Positions 8,698 to 16,673 of a stretch of 64,000 nt of DNA are shown in pieces. Made by a program: the position numbers and the translations under genes. Under the pieces are notes generated by a model that was given only the letters and a program-made list of their open reading frames with translations, had not been told where the DNA came from and did no database searches. Source of the DNA: Euzebya rosea (lineage in GTDB: Bacteria; Actinomycetota; Nitriliruptoria; Euzebyales; Euzebyaceae); contig NZ_PGDQ01000014.1 in NCBI RefSeq assembly GCF_003073135.1, positions 1 through 64,000 of the forward strand, written 5' to 3'. Position 1 is the first letter of the stretch. Each line of letters opens with the position of its first letter.

Positions 8698-10540
8698 ACC
8701 GGCCGTCGGCCGTCGCGAACGGCTCGACGCGCTGGCCCTGCTCATCGGTGGGGTGGCCCTGTGGGGCGTCGGGGTCCTCGGCGGCATCCGCTGGCAGGAG
8801 ATGTCCGACCTGGGGTTCGTCAGCGTCCTGCCGGTGACGTGCCTGGTCGGCCTGGGCTTCCTCGTCGCCGGCTTCGTCCGTGCGCTGGCGATGCCCGTGG
8901 TCGTGCCGGGGGTCCTGCAGGCACACGTCGTGGCGTTGGTCGCCGTGCTGCACGCCACACCGACGCTGGTGTACGGGACGATGCGGTATCCGTGGGCGTG
9001 GAAGCACGTCGGGGTCATCGACTTCATCACCCGCAACGGTGTTGTCGACCCCTCGATCGACACGTTGGGGGCCTATCACGGCTGGCCCGGCTTCTTCGCC
9101 CTGGGCGCGATGATCGCGGAGACCACCGGGATGGACCCGGCGTCGATGGGCCGGTGGTGGCCCCTGGCGGTGAACCTGCTGGTCGTCTGGTTGCTGTCGG
9201 TCCTGTTCGCCGTCTGCACCTCCGACCGACGGGTGGGGCCCGTGGCCTGCTGGACCTACGTCCTCGGCTCGTGGGTCGGGCAGGACTACTTCAGCCCGCA
9301 GGCGATGGCCTTCGTCATGTACCTGACCGCGGTCGTGGTGCTGGTCTGCCTGACCGGGGCGCGGCGTCCCGTCTCGCTGCGGCTGCCGAACCGGACCACC
9401 CCTGTGCTGGGCCGCCTCGGTGCCGCCAGCAGCAGGGCGCTGTCACGGGTGGGGCGTGGGGTGCGTCGCCTGGGCCCGGCCTCGGTGCGCAAGCGGCTGG
9501 GGGTCGTGCCACGGGAGGTCTACGTCCTCGCGATCGCGATCGCCTGCAGCCATCAGCTGACCCCGGTGATGCTGGCCCTGACCTGCACGGTGCTGGTCGT
9601 CGGCGCCTGGGCCGGGACCCCATGGCTGGCGACCGTCGTCGTCGGTGTGGGTGCGGCGTGGGCCGTGGCGTTCGCGGCACCCCTGCTGGTGGACAACGCC
9701 GACGAGCTGGCCACCGTCGGGTCGGTCGGCAGCAACCTGGACGGGACCGTGGTGGACCTGGCTGCCGTCAGCAGCGGCCAGGCGGTGGTGGCCGGCTCGG
9801 CCCGGGTGCTCACGCTGCTGGTGATCGGGGTGGCGTTGACCGGACTGCTGCGGGAGTGGCGTCGCGGCCGCACCCACGGCCTGATGGCGGTGCTGGCCGG
9901 GTTGCCCGTGCTGCTGGTGGGGCTGAGCAGCTACGGCGGCGAGGTCCTGTTCCGTGTGGTGCTGTTCGCCCTTCCCGCCCTGGCCTTCCTCGCCGCCACG
10001 CTGCTGGTGGCCGATCGGTCGCGACGCGGCGGCGCGGCCCTCGTGGCGATCGCCAGCGCCGTGCTGCTGCCGCTGTTCCTGCTGGCCCACCTCGGCAACG
10101 AACGGCAGTACGCCTTCGGCACCGACGAGGTCGAGCTGGTGCAGGACCTGTACGCCACCGCGCCACCCGGCTCGTTGCTGGTCGAGGGGTCGCGCAACTA
10201 CCCGACGCAGTCGCTGCGGTACGAGGCCTTCACCTACGTCCCCATCGACCGCGAACCCGTCGACGGTCGCCGTCGGGTGCTCGCCGATCCGGCGGAGGTC
10301 CTCGGTGAATGGCTGGACAACGAGGCCTACACCGCCACCTACCTGCTGCTGACCCGCAGCATGGTCGCGGCCACCGAGGCGTCGGGGTCACTGCCGCCCG
10401 GGAGCATCAACGCCATGGACGCGGCGCTCGCGGCCGACCCCCGGTTCGTGGAGGTCGCCCGCAACGCGGCGGGTGTGGTGTGGGGCCGTGCCGCCGACCA
10501 TACGGCGGTCGCGGGCGACGGCGGGGCGGGCGCGCGATGA
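8675..10540 (+). CDS. Multi-pass membrane protein, glycosyltransferase or polymerase candidate
   Basis: ATG 8675 lies 23 bases inside the end of the preceding gene. The 621-residue protein has around twelve hydrophobic segments and a soluble C-terminal part (from about residue 470) ending in an alanine-rich tail. A loop after the second or third helix carries a cluster of aromatic and acidic residues (TRNGVVDPS, DTLGAYHGWPGFF). Such loops occur in GT-C glycosyltransferases and O-antigen-polymerase-type proteins. I see no decisive motif, so the call rests on topology and position between flippase and epimerase. It could be the polymerase or the membrane transferase of the pathway. Confidence 0.55.
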   Translation: MLISSSAEPAVGRRERLDALALLIGGVALWGVGVLGGIRWQEMSDLGFVSVLPVTCLVGLGFLVAGFVRALAMPVVVPGVLQAHVVALVAVLHATPTLVYGTMRYPWAWKHVGVIDFITRNGVVDPSIDTLGAYHGWPGFFALGAMIAETTGMDPASMGRWWPLAVNLLVVWLLSVLFAVCTSDRRVGPVACWTYVLGSWVGQDYFSPQAMAFVMYLTAVVVLVCLTGARRPVSLRLPNRTTPVLGRLGAASSRALSRVGRGVRRLGPASVRKRLGVVPREVYVLAIAIACSHQLTPVMLALTCTVLVVGAWAGTPWLATVVVGVGAAWAVAFAAPLLVDNADELATVGSVGSNLDGTVVDLAAVSSGQAVVAGSARVLTLLVIGVALTGLLREWRRGRTHGLMAVLAGLPVLLVGLSSYGGEVLFRVVLFALPALAFLAATLLVADRSRRGGAALVAIASAVLLPLFLLAHLGNERQYAFGTDEVELVQDLYATAPPGSLLVEGSRNYPTQSLRYEAFTYVPIDREPVDGRRRVLADPAEVLGEWLDNEAYTATYLLLTRSMVAATEASGSLPPGSINAMDAALAADPRFVEVARNAAGVVWGRAADHTAVAGDGGAGAR

Positions 10541-10923
10541 CCGACTCGCCCGCCACCCTCACCACGTCGACCGGCCTCGCAGGTGCGACCGGCCGGGTGC
10601 GTCGGGGGCGTGTCGGTGCCCTGGCGCTGTCGGCCCTCGCGCTGGTGGTGACCGTCGTCCCCATGCCCGTGGCCGTCCGGGGGGCGGTGGTCCTGATGTT
10701 CGTGGCGTTGGGGCCGGGGCTGGCCCTCGTCGGGCAGGACGTGCGCCGGCTGGGCGCGGGCGTCGTCGTCGTGGTGTCGGTGGCCGTTTCGGTCGTCGTC
10801 AGCACGGCGGTCCTGCTGATCGGCCCGTGGTCGGGACCACGCGCACTCCAGATCCTCGTGGGGGTGACGGCCGTCGTGGCGACGGCCGGCCTGCTCCCGC
10901 GCACACGAAAGGTGTCGGGATGA
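10537..10923 (+). CDS. Small membrane protein of the glycan operon
   Basis: ATG 10537 overlaps the previous stop (ATGA). The 128-residue product has four hydrophobic stretches of roughly 20 residues each, separated by short basic loops (VRRGRVG, QDVRRLG, GPRALQ), and a basic end. I recognise no family. Its place between two glycan genes with 4-base overlaps on both sides suggests it is made in fixed ratio with them, perhaps as a subunit of the 621-residue membrane protein before it. Function unknown. Confidence 0.7.
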   Translation: MTDSPATLTTSTGLAGATGRVRRGRVGALALSALALVVTVVPMPVAVRGAVVLMFVALGPGLALVGQDVRRLGAGVVVVVSVAVSVVVSTAVLLIGPWSGPRALQILVGVTAVVATAGLLPRTRKVSG

Positions 10924-11945
10924 CCCGCTCCACGCTGCAACGACCACGCCGCATCCTCGTCACGGGTGGTGCCGGCTTCATCGGCGCCAACCTCGTCCGT
11001 CGGTTGCTGGCCCAGGACGACGTCGACTGGGTCCGGGTGATCGACGATCGCTCCGCGGGGGACCACGACACCCTCCGCGGCCTGCCCGTGACCGACATCG
11101 ACGCCTCGATCCTGGACTGGACCGCACTTCGGTCCGCGGCGGACGGGTGCGACGGGATCGTGCACCTCGCGGCGATGGCGTCGGTCGCGGCGTCGGTCGC
11201 CGACCCCCTCCTCTGCCACGAGGTCAACGCGACCGGGACCCTGCGGGTGCTGGACGCGGCGCGCGTCGCCGGCAACGTCCCGGTGGTGCTGGCCTCGTCC
11301 TCTGCGGTGTACGGCGAGCACCCGGCGGAGCAGAAGCACGAGGGGCTGCCGTCGGATCCGCTCAGCCCCTACGCCGCCAGCAAGCTGGCCGCGGAGGGGT
11401 ACGCCCTGTCGTACGGGCGCAGCTACGGACTCCCGGTGCTGCCGTTGCGCTTCTTCAACGTCTACGGGCCGCACCAGCCGGCCGGCCACGCCTACGCGGC
11501 CGTGATCCCTGCCTTCCTCGAGGCGGCCCTCGACGGACGGCCGCTCGTGGTCAACGGTGACGGTGGGCAGACCCGCGACTTCGTCTTCGTCGACACCGTG
11601 ACCGACGTCATCTCGACCGCCCTGCGCCGCGGGCTCACCAGCCGGACAGGGGTGAACGTCGCGTCGGGTGTGCCGACCTCGCTGGACCAGCTGGTCGATG
11701 CCGTCTGCCGCGTCGTGGGGCATCCCCTCGTCGTCCACCACGGCCCCGAGCGGGCCGGCGACATCCGCCACAGCCGAGCCGCCGTCGACCGCCTTCGTGC
11801 CCTCGTGCCCGACGTGGCGTCCGTGTCCCTGGAGGAAGGACTCCAGCGGACAGTCGCGTGGACGCGCGGGAGGATGGCAGCGCGGATCGCGCTCGAGGGC
11901 GTTGCCGAGGGCCGGGACCTTCCCAGCATGGACCGCGTGTCCTGA
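10920..11945 (+). CDS. NAD-dependent sugar epimerase/dehydratase (extended SDR)
   Basis: ATG 10920 overlaps the previous stop. The 341-residue product has the Rossmann NAD site RILVTGGAGFIGANL at its N-terminus, a SSSAVYG segment with the catalytic Ser, and PYAASKLAAE giving the catalytic Tyr and Lys. RFFNVYGPHQ follows. This is the pattern of UDP-glucose 4-epimerase-like enzymes, which make a nucleotide sugar for glycan synthesis. The exact sugar cannot be assigned; UDP-glucose/galactose or a uronic acid are typical. It is the last gene of the operon; a convergent minus-strand gene ends only 15 bases downstream. Confidence 0.83.
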   Translation: MTRSTLQRPRRILVTGGAGFIGANLVRRLLAQDDVDWVRVIDDRSAGDHDTLRGLPVTDIDASILDWTALRSAADGCDGIVHLAAMASVAASVADPLLCHEVNATGTLRVLDAARVAGNVPVVLASSSAVYGEHPAEQKHEGLPSDPLSPYAASKLAAEGYALSYGRSYGLPVLPLRFFNVYGPHQPAGHAYAAVIPAFLEAALDGRPLVVNGDGGQTRDFVFVDTVTDVISTALRRGLTSRTGVNVASGVPTSLDQLVDAVCRVVGHPLVVHHGPERAGDIRHSRAAVDRLRALVPDVASVSLEEGLQRTVAWTRGRMAARIALEGVAEGRDLPSMDRVS

Positions 11946-11960
11946 CCCCCGGGCTCGACG

Positions 11961-12518
11961 TCAGGACGCGCCACCTCGGACGGTGATCACCAGCGCCTCG
12001 TCCCAGGAGTCGTCCATGGCATCGCGGCTGGATGGGCTGTACCGGATCTCGTGGCGCGCGTGGAGCCATCCCACGTCGTACTCGTCGGCTGGTTGCTGCC
12101 GGTCGGTTCGATGGGTGGTCGGCGAACCCAGCGCGGCGGCCAGGTGCGCGCGGACCTGTGGCGACAGCCCGACCGCCGGGACGTCCGGCCACGCCCAGTG
12201 CGCCAAGCGGTGGCACTCCAGCCCGACCAGCACGCCGGCGTCGTCGAAGCGTGCACCGAAGCGGACCGGTCGGCCCATGAACGGACCGTCCACGAGCAGG
12301 ACCTCGGTCGCGGTCTCGGCCGTGCCCGGGTACACCACCTCCGGCGGGACGTCGCCGCGGACAACCGTCCAGGGGAGGTAGTCGCGACGTTCGACCAGCG
12401 GCAGGCCGTGCTCGATCCGCCAGCCCGGGGGAGCGCCCCACGGGTTGGCGCCCACGATCGGTGGCACGTCGATCGGCACGGGCGGCGGGGCCTCGCGTCC
12501 GTCGTAGCGGTCGGTCAT
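11961..12518 (-). CDS. Protein of unknown function linked to the FHA/pseudokinase genes
   Basis: The 185-residue product begins at ATG 12518. It is soluble, proline-rich at the start and otherwise unremarkable. Segments such as WTVVRGDVPPEVVYPGTA and RLAHWAWPDVPAVGLSP do not match any family I know. It follows the two paralogous genes upstream on the same strand and shares their short junction sequence (TGA stop followed by CGTCGAGCC against CGTCCAGCC). It is therefore probably the third gene of the same operon. The spacing to the upstream stop is 25 bases with GAGGAG as ribosome site. Function unknown. Confidence 0.65.
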   Translation of the reverse strand: MTDRYDGREAPPPVPIDVPPIVGANPWGAPPGWRIEHGLPLVERRDYLPWTVVRGDVPPEVVYPGTAETATEVLLVDGPFMGRPVRFGARFDDAGVLVGLECHRLAHWAWPDVPAVGLSPQVRAHLAAALGSPTTHRTDRQQPADEYDVGWLHARHEIRYSPSSRDAMDDSWDEALVITVRGGAS

Positions 12519-12567
12519 GTGGTCTCCTCGCTCAGGCTGGACGTCAGGTCACCATGTGGAAGTCACC
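12513..12567. repeat. Duplicated gene-junction sequence, copy A
   Basis: These 55 bases span the end of the FHA-like gene and the start of the 185-residue gene. They match 13579-13633 with about seven differences (same start-codon context, GAGGAG ribosome site and TGA-CGTCCAGCC). Inside the genes, a stretch of more than 35 bases from about 12643 is also identical to one from about 13708. The pattern indicates a tandem duplication of one gene end plus its junction. Confidence 0.7.
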
Positions 12568-13584
12568 ACGCACCAGCGGGGGACGCGTCCGCCAGAGCAG
12601 CGCCTCGTGCGTGGCGTCGTCAGCAGGCCCAGCGTCGGGGAGGCCGTGCCGCTGCCGGAGGTCCGCGGTGTGGGCCGCCCGCGCCTGCTGCCAGACGTCG
12701 GGGGCAGCTGCCCGCCACGCCGTCGCCGCCGCACCGAGAAGCGCGGTTCCCATGGTTGGCCCTCCCCCGAGCGCTGCCCACTCGATCCGCCCGGAGTCGC
12801 TGAGGATCTCGAACTGCTGGTTGACGTCCCCTGTCCCGTACCGGAGCCGGCGGACACGTTCCCAGGGCACCGGGCGCCTGTGCTCCAGCGGTACGGACAC
12901 ACCGCGGGGGCCGACCACGACCACGCTGGCCCGCTCGACGGAAAGGTCCTGGACGATGGAGGCCGCTCGCAGTTCCCACTCCGCCGGCGCGTCATCGGTC
13001 ACATCCCGAAGGCCGACGTCCACCGCGGCGACGGGGCCGCGTGTACGCGGGGCGGCGACCAACAGCGCGCTGACGAACGGCTGGCGGTACAGACCGGACG
13101 CAGCAGCGACAACGGTCAGCTCGTCCTCCGGCGGGGGAATCTGTTCGTCCGGCATGGTCGCCTGGGCTGTCCAGCGCAGCCGCACCGGCCCGAGGTGAAG
13201 GATGTCCCCGTCGTCCAGGCCAGTCAGGGACTGTCCGTCCAGCATCCGGGGTGGCTGGCCGTTCGACACGATGGCGGCGGGAAGCCGGTGCTCCTTGACC
13301 ACGAGGCCGGTCCCGACTGGAAGCAGGCACGCGTGTGTTGGGTGGAGCCCCTCGACACGGTGACGGCGCTCCTGCGCTCCCGCCTCGGATGGGGCGCTGC
13401 CGAGCCAAGTGAGCCCGTGGAGCGGCAGGATCTCTCCTCGGTCACTGACCAGCCAACCCACCGGACCGCCTCCGAGGCTTCGCGGGGGTGGGGCCACCGG
13501 GACGTCGACTGGCGTCGGCACGGACGCAGGAGCCGCTCGTTCGTGCAGCTGCTGGGCCTCGCGTTGGTCATGGTGGCTGGTCAT
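12544..13584 (-). CDS. FHA-like domain protein, partial paralogue of the adjacent pseudokinase
   Basis: The 346-residue product starts at ATG 13584. Residues about 40-150 look like a degenerate forkhead-associated (FHA) module: a self-contained beta pattern with GWLVSDRGEILPL, VVKEHRLPAAIVSNGQP and LDDGDILHLGPVRLRW. The following 200 residues are a shared domain also found at the end of the neighbouring 617-residue protein. The two share a near-identical C-terminal stretch (RAAHTADLRQRHGLP, GPADDA). FHA modules bind phosphothreonine, so a role as a partner of a Ser/Thr kinase system is plausible, but the usual FHA serine/arginine pair is not obvious. It appears to be a truncated tandem copy lacking the kinase part. 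Confidence 0.6.
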   Translation of the reverse strand: MTSHHDQREAQQLHERAAPASVPTPVDVPVAPPPRSLGGGPVGWLVSDRGEILPLHGLTWLGSAPSEAGAQERRHRVEGLHPTHACLLPVGTGLVVKEHRLPAAIVSNGQPPRMLDGQSLTGLDDGDILHLGPVRLRWTAQATMPDEQIPPPEDELTVVAAASGLYRQPFVSALLVAAPRTRGPVAAVDVGLRDVTDDAPAEWELRAASIVQDLSVERASVVVVGPRGVSVPLEHRRPVPWERVRRLRYGTGDVNQQFEILSDSGRIEWAALGGGPTMGTALLGAAATAWRAAAPDVWQQARAAHTADLRQRHGLPDAGPADDATHEALLWRTRPPLVRGDFHMVT

Positions 13585-13633
13585 GTGGTCTCCTCGCGAG
13601 GGCTGGACGTCAGGTCACCAGGTGGGAGTCCCC
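13579..13633. repeat. Duplicated gene-junction sequence, copy B
   Basis: Counterpart of 12513-12567, lying between the pseudokinase stop and the FHA-like gene start. A weaker third copy of the stop-plus-CGTCGAGCC element closes the 185-residue gene near 11953-11972. That suggests repeated rounds of duplication in this operon. Confidence 0.7.
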
Positions 13634-15463
13634 GCCCACCCGCGGTGGGAGGATGCGACGACGCAGCTCGTCGTGCTCGGCGTCGTCAGCAGGTCCCGTG
13701 TCGGGGAGTCCGTGCCGCTGCCGGAGGTCCGCGGTGTGGGCCGCCCGTGCCTGCCGCCAGACCTCGGGTGCGGCGGCGCGCCAGATCCCGGCCACGGCCT
13801 TCAGGAAGCCGGACCCGGTGGAGGGCCACCCCAGGGGCGGTGACCAGCTGATCCGTCCGTCCGCGTGCACGATGGCGAACTCCTGCTGGTTGGCCCCCCA
13901 GACGCTGTACCTGAGCTCCCGGACACGATCCCACGCCACCACCCGTCGGCCCTCGAGCGGCACGGCCACCCCGTCGGGCCCGGCCGTCACGACCCGCGCC
14001 CGTCCGACCGGGAGGTCCAGCCCGACCCGGTCCCCGCTGGCCACCCACGGGACCGGGGCCAGGTCCGCCGCGCTACGCAGCCCGACGTCGACCGCAACCA
14101 CCGCCGTCCGGCACCGCTTCGCCGCGGCCAGGAGGGCACCGACGTACGGCTCGGTGTAGAGGCCGGTGCACGCGGCCGCCGCCGTCAGTGCATGCGAAGG
14201 CGCCGGCACGTGCAGGGGGGCCTCCACGAAGGCGCGCCACCGCAGGCGTTGCCCACCGATGTGGACGGCGTCACCCTCCTGCAGGAACGTGGCCGAGGGG
14301 CAGGCGACCCGGTGCGGAGGTTGCCCGTCCGACGCGAGGAGGGTGCCCTCGTCGCGGTTCTCCAGCACGACGCCCGTGCCCATCGGACGCACGGTCGTGT
14401 CGGTCCCGATCCTGACCTCGCGGGCGACCGGCCAGTGGTCCCCTCCGTCGGTCACCAGCCACCCCGCAACGGACGGACGCGGGATCGGCCGCGGGGCGGG
14501 CGCATGTGGGGCCGGCTGGGGGGAGGGCGACGGCGGGACCGAGAGACGTTCGCGGTCCGGGCCCTTCCCCCCGACCGCCACAGCCTGCGGGGGTGGGGAC
14601 CACGATCCGACCTCGGTGACGGGCTGTCCGAGCTGCGCCTGGACCGCACGGATCATCGCACCGGCGTCGGTGGGGTCCGGCCGGTCCGCCGGATCGAGCG
14701 CGGTCAGCGTGCGGATCAGCGCGGCGACGGGCTGCGGGAACCCCTCCGTGGCGAGGTCCGGCACGTCACCGGTCCTCACGCGCGTCATCAGCTGCACGAT
14801 CGACTCCTCGTCCTGCCCGATGTCGGCGAGTGCCCGCCCGCGCAGCGCATGGGCCAGCACGGCCCCGAGTCCGTAGACCTCCGTTGCCACCGTGGGACCC
14901 CCTCCCTCGAACCACTCGGGGGCTGCGTACATGCTGGGCACGCGACGGCTGTCCCCGTCCCGCAGCAGCAGGTCGACCCCCACACCGCACCACGTCGGCT
15001 GGCCCCACGCATCCGTCCGGACGCTGTCCGGTGCGACCCAGCCGATGAGTGACCCGCAGGCGTGGACCGCGGCCATGCCCGCCGCCAGGCGCACACCGAG
15101 GGCCAGCGTGGCCGCCACGTCGAGCGGTCCTTCCTCCAGCTTGGTGCGCAGGCTGCCGCCGGCCCGGATCTCCTCCACCAGGTAGCCAGCGCCCGCGTCG
15201 GTCACACCGGCTGCCCAGACCGCCGATACGTGCGGGTGGGCTCGCGTGGTCAGCAGCCCCGCGGTCCTGCGGAGGCCGTCGAGCTCTGCAGGGTCGCCGC
15301 CGAAGGGCGACACCACGCGCACGGCAACGTCGTGGCCGGTCGGCATGGTCGCCCTGTGGACCGCCCCCCGGTCGCCCTCGCCGATCAGCCTCCCCGGTCC
15401 GAGGTCGGGGATGCCGAGGTCGACGGGCGTCGGCTCGGATGCAGGAGTCGATGGATCACGCAA
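13610..15463 (-). CDS. Ser/Thr pseudokinase with C-terminal FHA-like and shared domain
   Basis: Start TTG 15463 has GGAG three bases upstream; no ATG or GTG is in frame. The 617-residue protein has a protein-kinase-fold N-terminus (about residues 20-280) with a glycine loop GEGDRGAVHRA and an APEW motif (residues 181-184). The catalytic residues are missing. The VAIK lysine is Arg49. The HRDLKPEN region reads IGWVAPDSV (Trp142 for Asp, Ala144 for Lys, Ser147 for Asn). The DFG region reads GVG (Gly160 for Asp). A proline-rich linker leads to an FHA-like module and a domain shared with the downstream gene. It is therefore probably a binding or scaffold protein. First gene of a three-gene minus-strand operon, divergent from the diguanylate cyclase gene. 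Confidence 0.75.
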   Translation of the reverse strand: MRDPSTPASEPTPVDLGIPDLGPGRLIGEGDRGAVHRATMPTGHDVAVRVVSPFGGDPAELDGLRRTAGLLTTRAHPHVSAVWAAGVTDAGAGYLVEEIRAGGSLRTKLEEGPLDVAATLALGVRLAAGMAAVHACGSLIGWVAPDSVRTDAWGQPTWCGVGVDLLLRDGDSRRVPSMYAAPEWFEGGGPTVATEVYGLGAVLAHALRGRALADIGQDEESIVQLMTRVRTGDVPDLATEGFPQPVAALIRTLTALDPADRPDPTDAGAMIRAVQAQLGQPVTEVGSWSPPPQAVAVGGKGPDRERLSVPPSPSPQPAPHAPAPRPIPRPSVAGWLVTDGGDHWPVAREVRIGTDTTVRPMGTGVVLENRDEGTLLASDGQPPHRVACPSATFLQEGDAVHIGGQRLRWRAFVEAPLHVPAPSHALTAAAACTGLYTEPYVGALLAAAKRCRTAVVAVDVGLRSAADLAPVPWVASGDRVGLDLPVGRARVVTAGPDGVAVPLEGRRVVAWDRVRELRYSVWGANQQEFAIVHADGRISWSPPLGWPSTGSGFLKAVAGIWRAAAPEVWRQARAAHTADLRQRHGLPDTGPADDAEHDELRRRILPPRVGGDSHLVT

Positions 15464-15547
15464 CTGCTCCGGTTTCTATCCCACGGCGTCCGGGCGGTCC
15501 ATCCCGATTTCGCTCACCCACACGGCACCACCGCCGATGTGAACGGG

Positions 15548-16561
15548 ATGGCGACCCCACTGACCCCGTCCCGGTTCGGGCGTCGGGCGTTCCTGGGGAT
15601 CGTCCACGTCGCCGCTGCCATGATCGCCCTCACCTGGTTCGACGACCTCCATCCCGTCCTCCGCGCCACCCTGCCGGCACGCGCGGCGGCGGTTGCCAGC
15701 CTCGGTGCGGCCGTGCACCTCGGCGTGCTGGACCAGTCACCGGCCGAACGGATCATGTTCTGGCTCGGCCTCGGGATGGCGGTCACCCGGGTGTGGTTCC
15801 TCGGCGACGCCTCGGTCGAACGCGCAGCCCTGGTCGTCATCGCCGCGATCGCCTTGATGTTGCCCCTTGCCCTGCTGCTGGCGCCACGCCGCCAACGGCT
15901 GCCGTGGGGGGCGGCGACGGTCCTGCTCTGCCTGGCGGCCGGTGGACGATCCATCCTGCCGACGGCCCCCGGTGGGTTCGTCGCGCTCAGCGCCTTCGTC
16001 GCGATGTTCTGGACGTTGCTCAGCGTCCTCGAACGGCACGCCCGCTCGGCCGACGAGGCGTGGGGCATCGCCCACACCGACCAGCTCACCGGCCTGGCCA
16101 ACCGCCGTGCGGTGATGCTGCAGCTGGAGGAGCAGATCGGCAGGGGCTCCGACGAGGGGCCGTCGTGCCTGCTGATGGTCGACCTCGACCGGTTCAAGGC
16201 GCTCAACGACGCCTCCGGCCATGCGGCCGGCGACGAGGCCCTTCGCCTGGTGGCCGGGGCGCTGCCCGATGTCGTCACCGACTGGTCGTCGGTGGGTCGG
16301 TGGGGCGGTGAGGAGTTCGTGCTGCTCCTCCGTGGTCCCGACGCCGTGGACGCCGTGGATGTCGCCGAGCGGGTTCGCGTCGCGATCGCGGCCACGTCCG
16401 CCGTCACGGCCTCGGTCGGTGTCGCCCGACTGCGTCCCGATGACGACGTCCTCAGCTGGATGGGCCGGGCCGACGCGGCGTTGTACCGGGCCAAGGCCGC
16501 GGGCAGGAACCGCGTCGAGGTCGCGCCCGCCGATGACCACCGTGTCCCCGACGCCTGCTGA
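15548..16561 (+). CDS. Membrane-bound diguanylate cyclase (GGDEF)
   Basis: ATG 15548 is taken as start; GTG 15539 is the alternative and neither has a strong ribosome site. The 337-residue protein has five or six hydrophobic segments (about residues 12-165). A GGDEF domain follows, starting at AHTDQLTGLANRRAVM, with LMVDLDRFKALND (metal and base contacts) and the active-site loop GGEEF at 253-257. The residues five before the loop are not RxxD, so the c-di-GMP feedback site is missing and the enzyme is probably not product-inhibited there. It makes c-di-GMP from GTP; the membrane part is the likely sensor. guaB, needed for GTP synthesis, lies directly downstream. Confidence 0.88.
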   Translation: MATPLTPSRFGRRAFLGIVHVAAAMIALTWFDDLHPVLRATLPARAAAVASLGAAVHLGVLDQSPAERIMFWLGLGMAVTRVWFLGDASVERAALVVIAAIALMLPLALLLAPRRQRLPWGAATVLLCLAAGGRSILPTAPGGFVALSAFVAMFWTLLSVLERHARSADEAWGIAHTDQLTGLANRRAVMLQLEEQIGRGSDEGPSCLLMVDLDRFKALNDASGHAAGDEALRLVAGALPDVVTDWSSVGRWGGEEFVLLLRGPDAVDAVDVAERVRVAIAATSAVTASVGVARLRPDDDVLSWMGRADAALYRAKAAGRNRVEVAPADDHRVPDAC

Positions 16562-16601
16562 ACTGCGTGGCCCCGCGCCGTCCGGGCCGGTCCCGTCCGG
16601 T

Positions 16602-16615
16602 CGCGCACGTGCGCG
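16602..16615. promoter_or_regulatory. Perfect 14-base palindrome upstream of guaB
   Basis: CGCGCAC is followed directly by its exact complement GTGCGCG, 59 bases before the guaB start. It has no loop, so it is not a terminator. Position and symmetry suit a repressor or activator site for guaB, but the GC-rich background makes chance palindromes more common. I found no clear -35/-10 pair next to it. Confidence 0.35.
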
Positions 16616-16673
16616 TTCCGGGGTCGAGTGGGACCATGGGCGCTCCGCTCCTCCCCCAAGCAAGGATCCGACA

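Noticed and set aside
6115-9063. A 982-codon minus-strand open frame opposite the flippase-kinase fusion
   Set aside because: Low-complexity Arg/Gly/Gln-rich translation with no domain; the plus-strand genes have full motifs.
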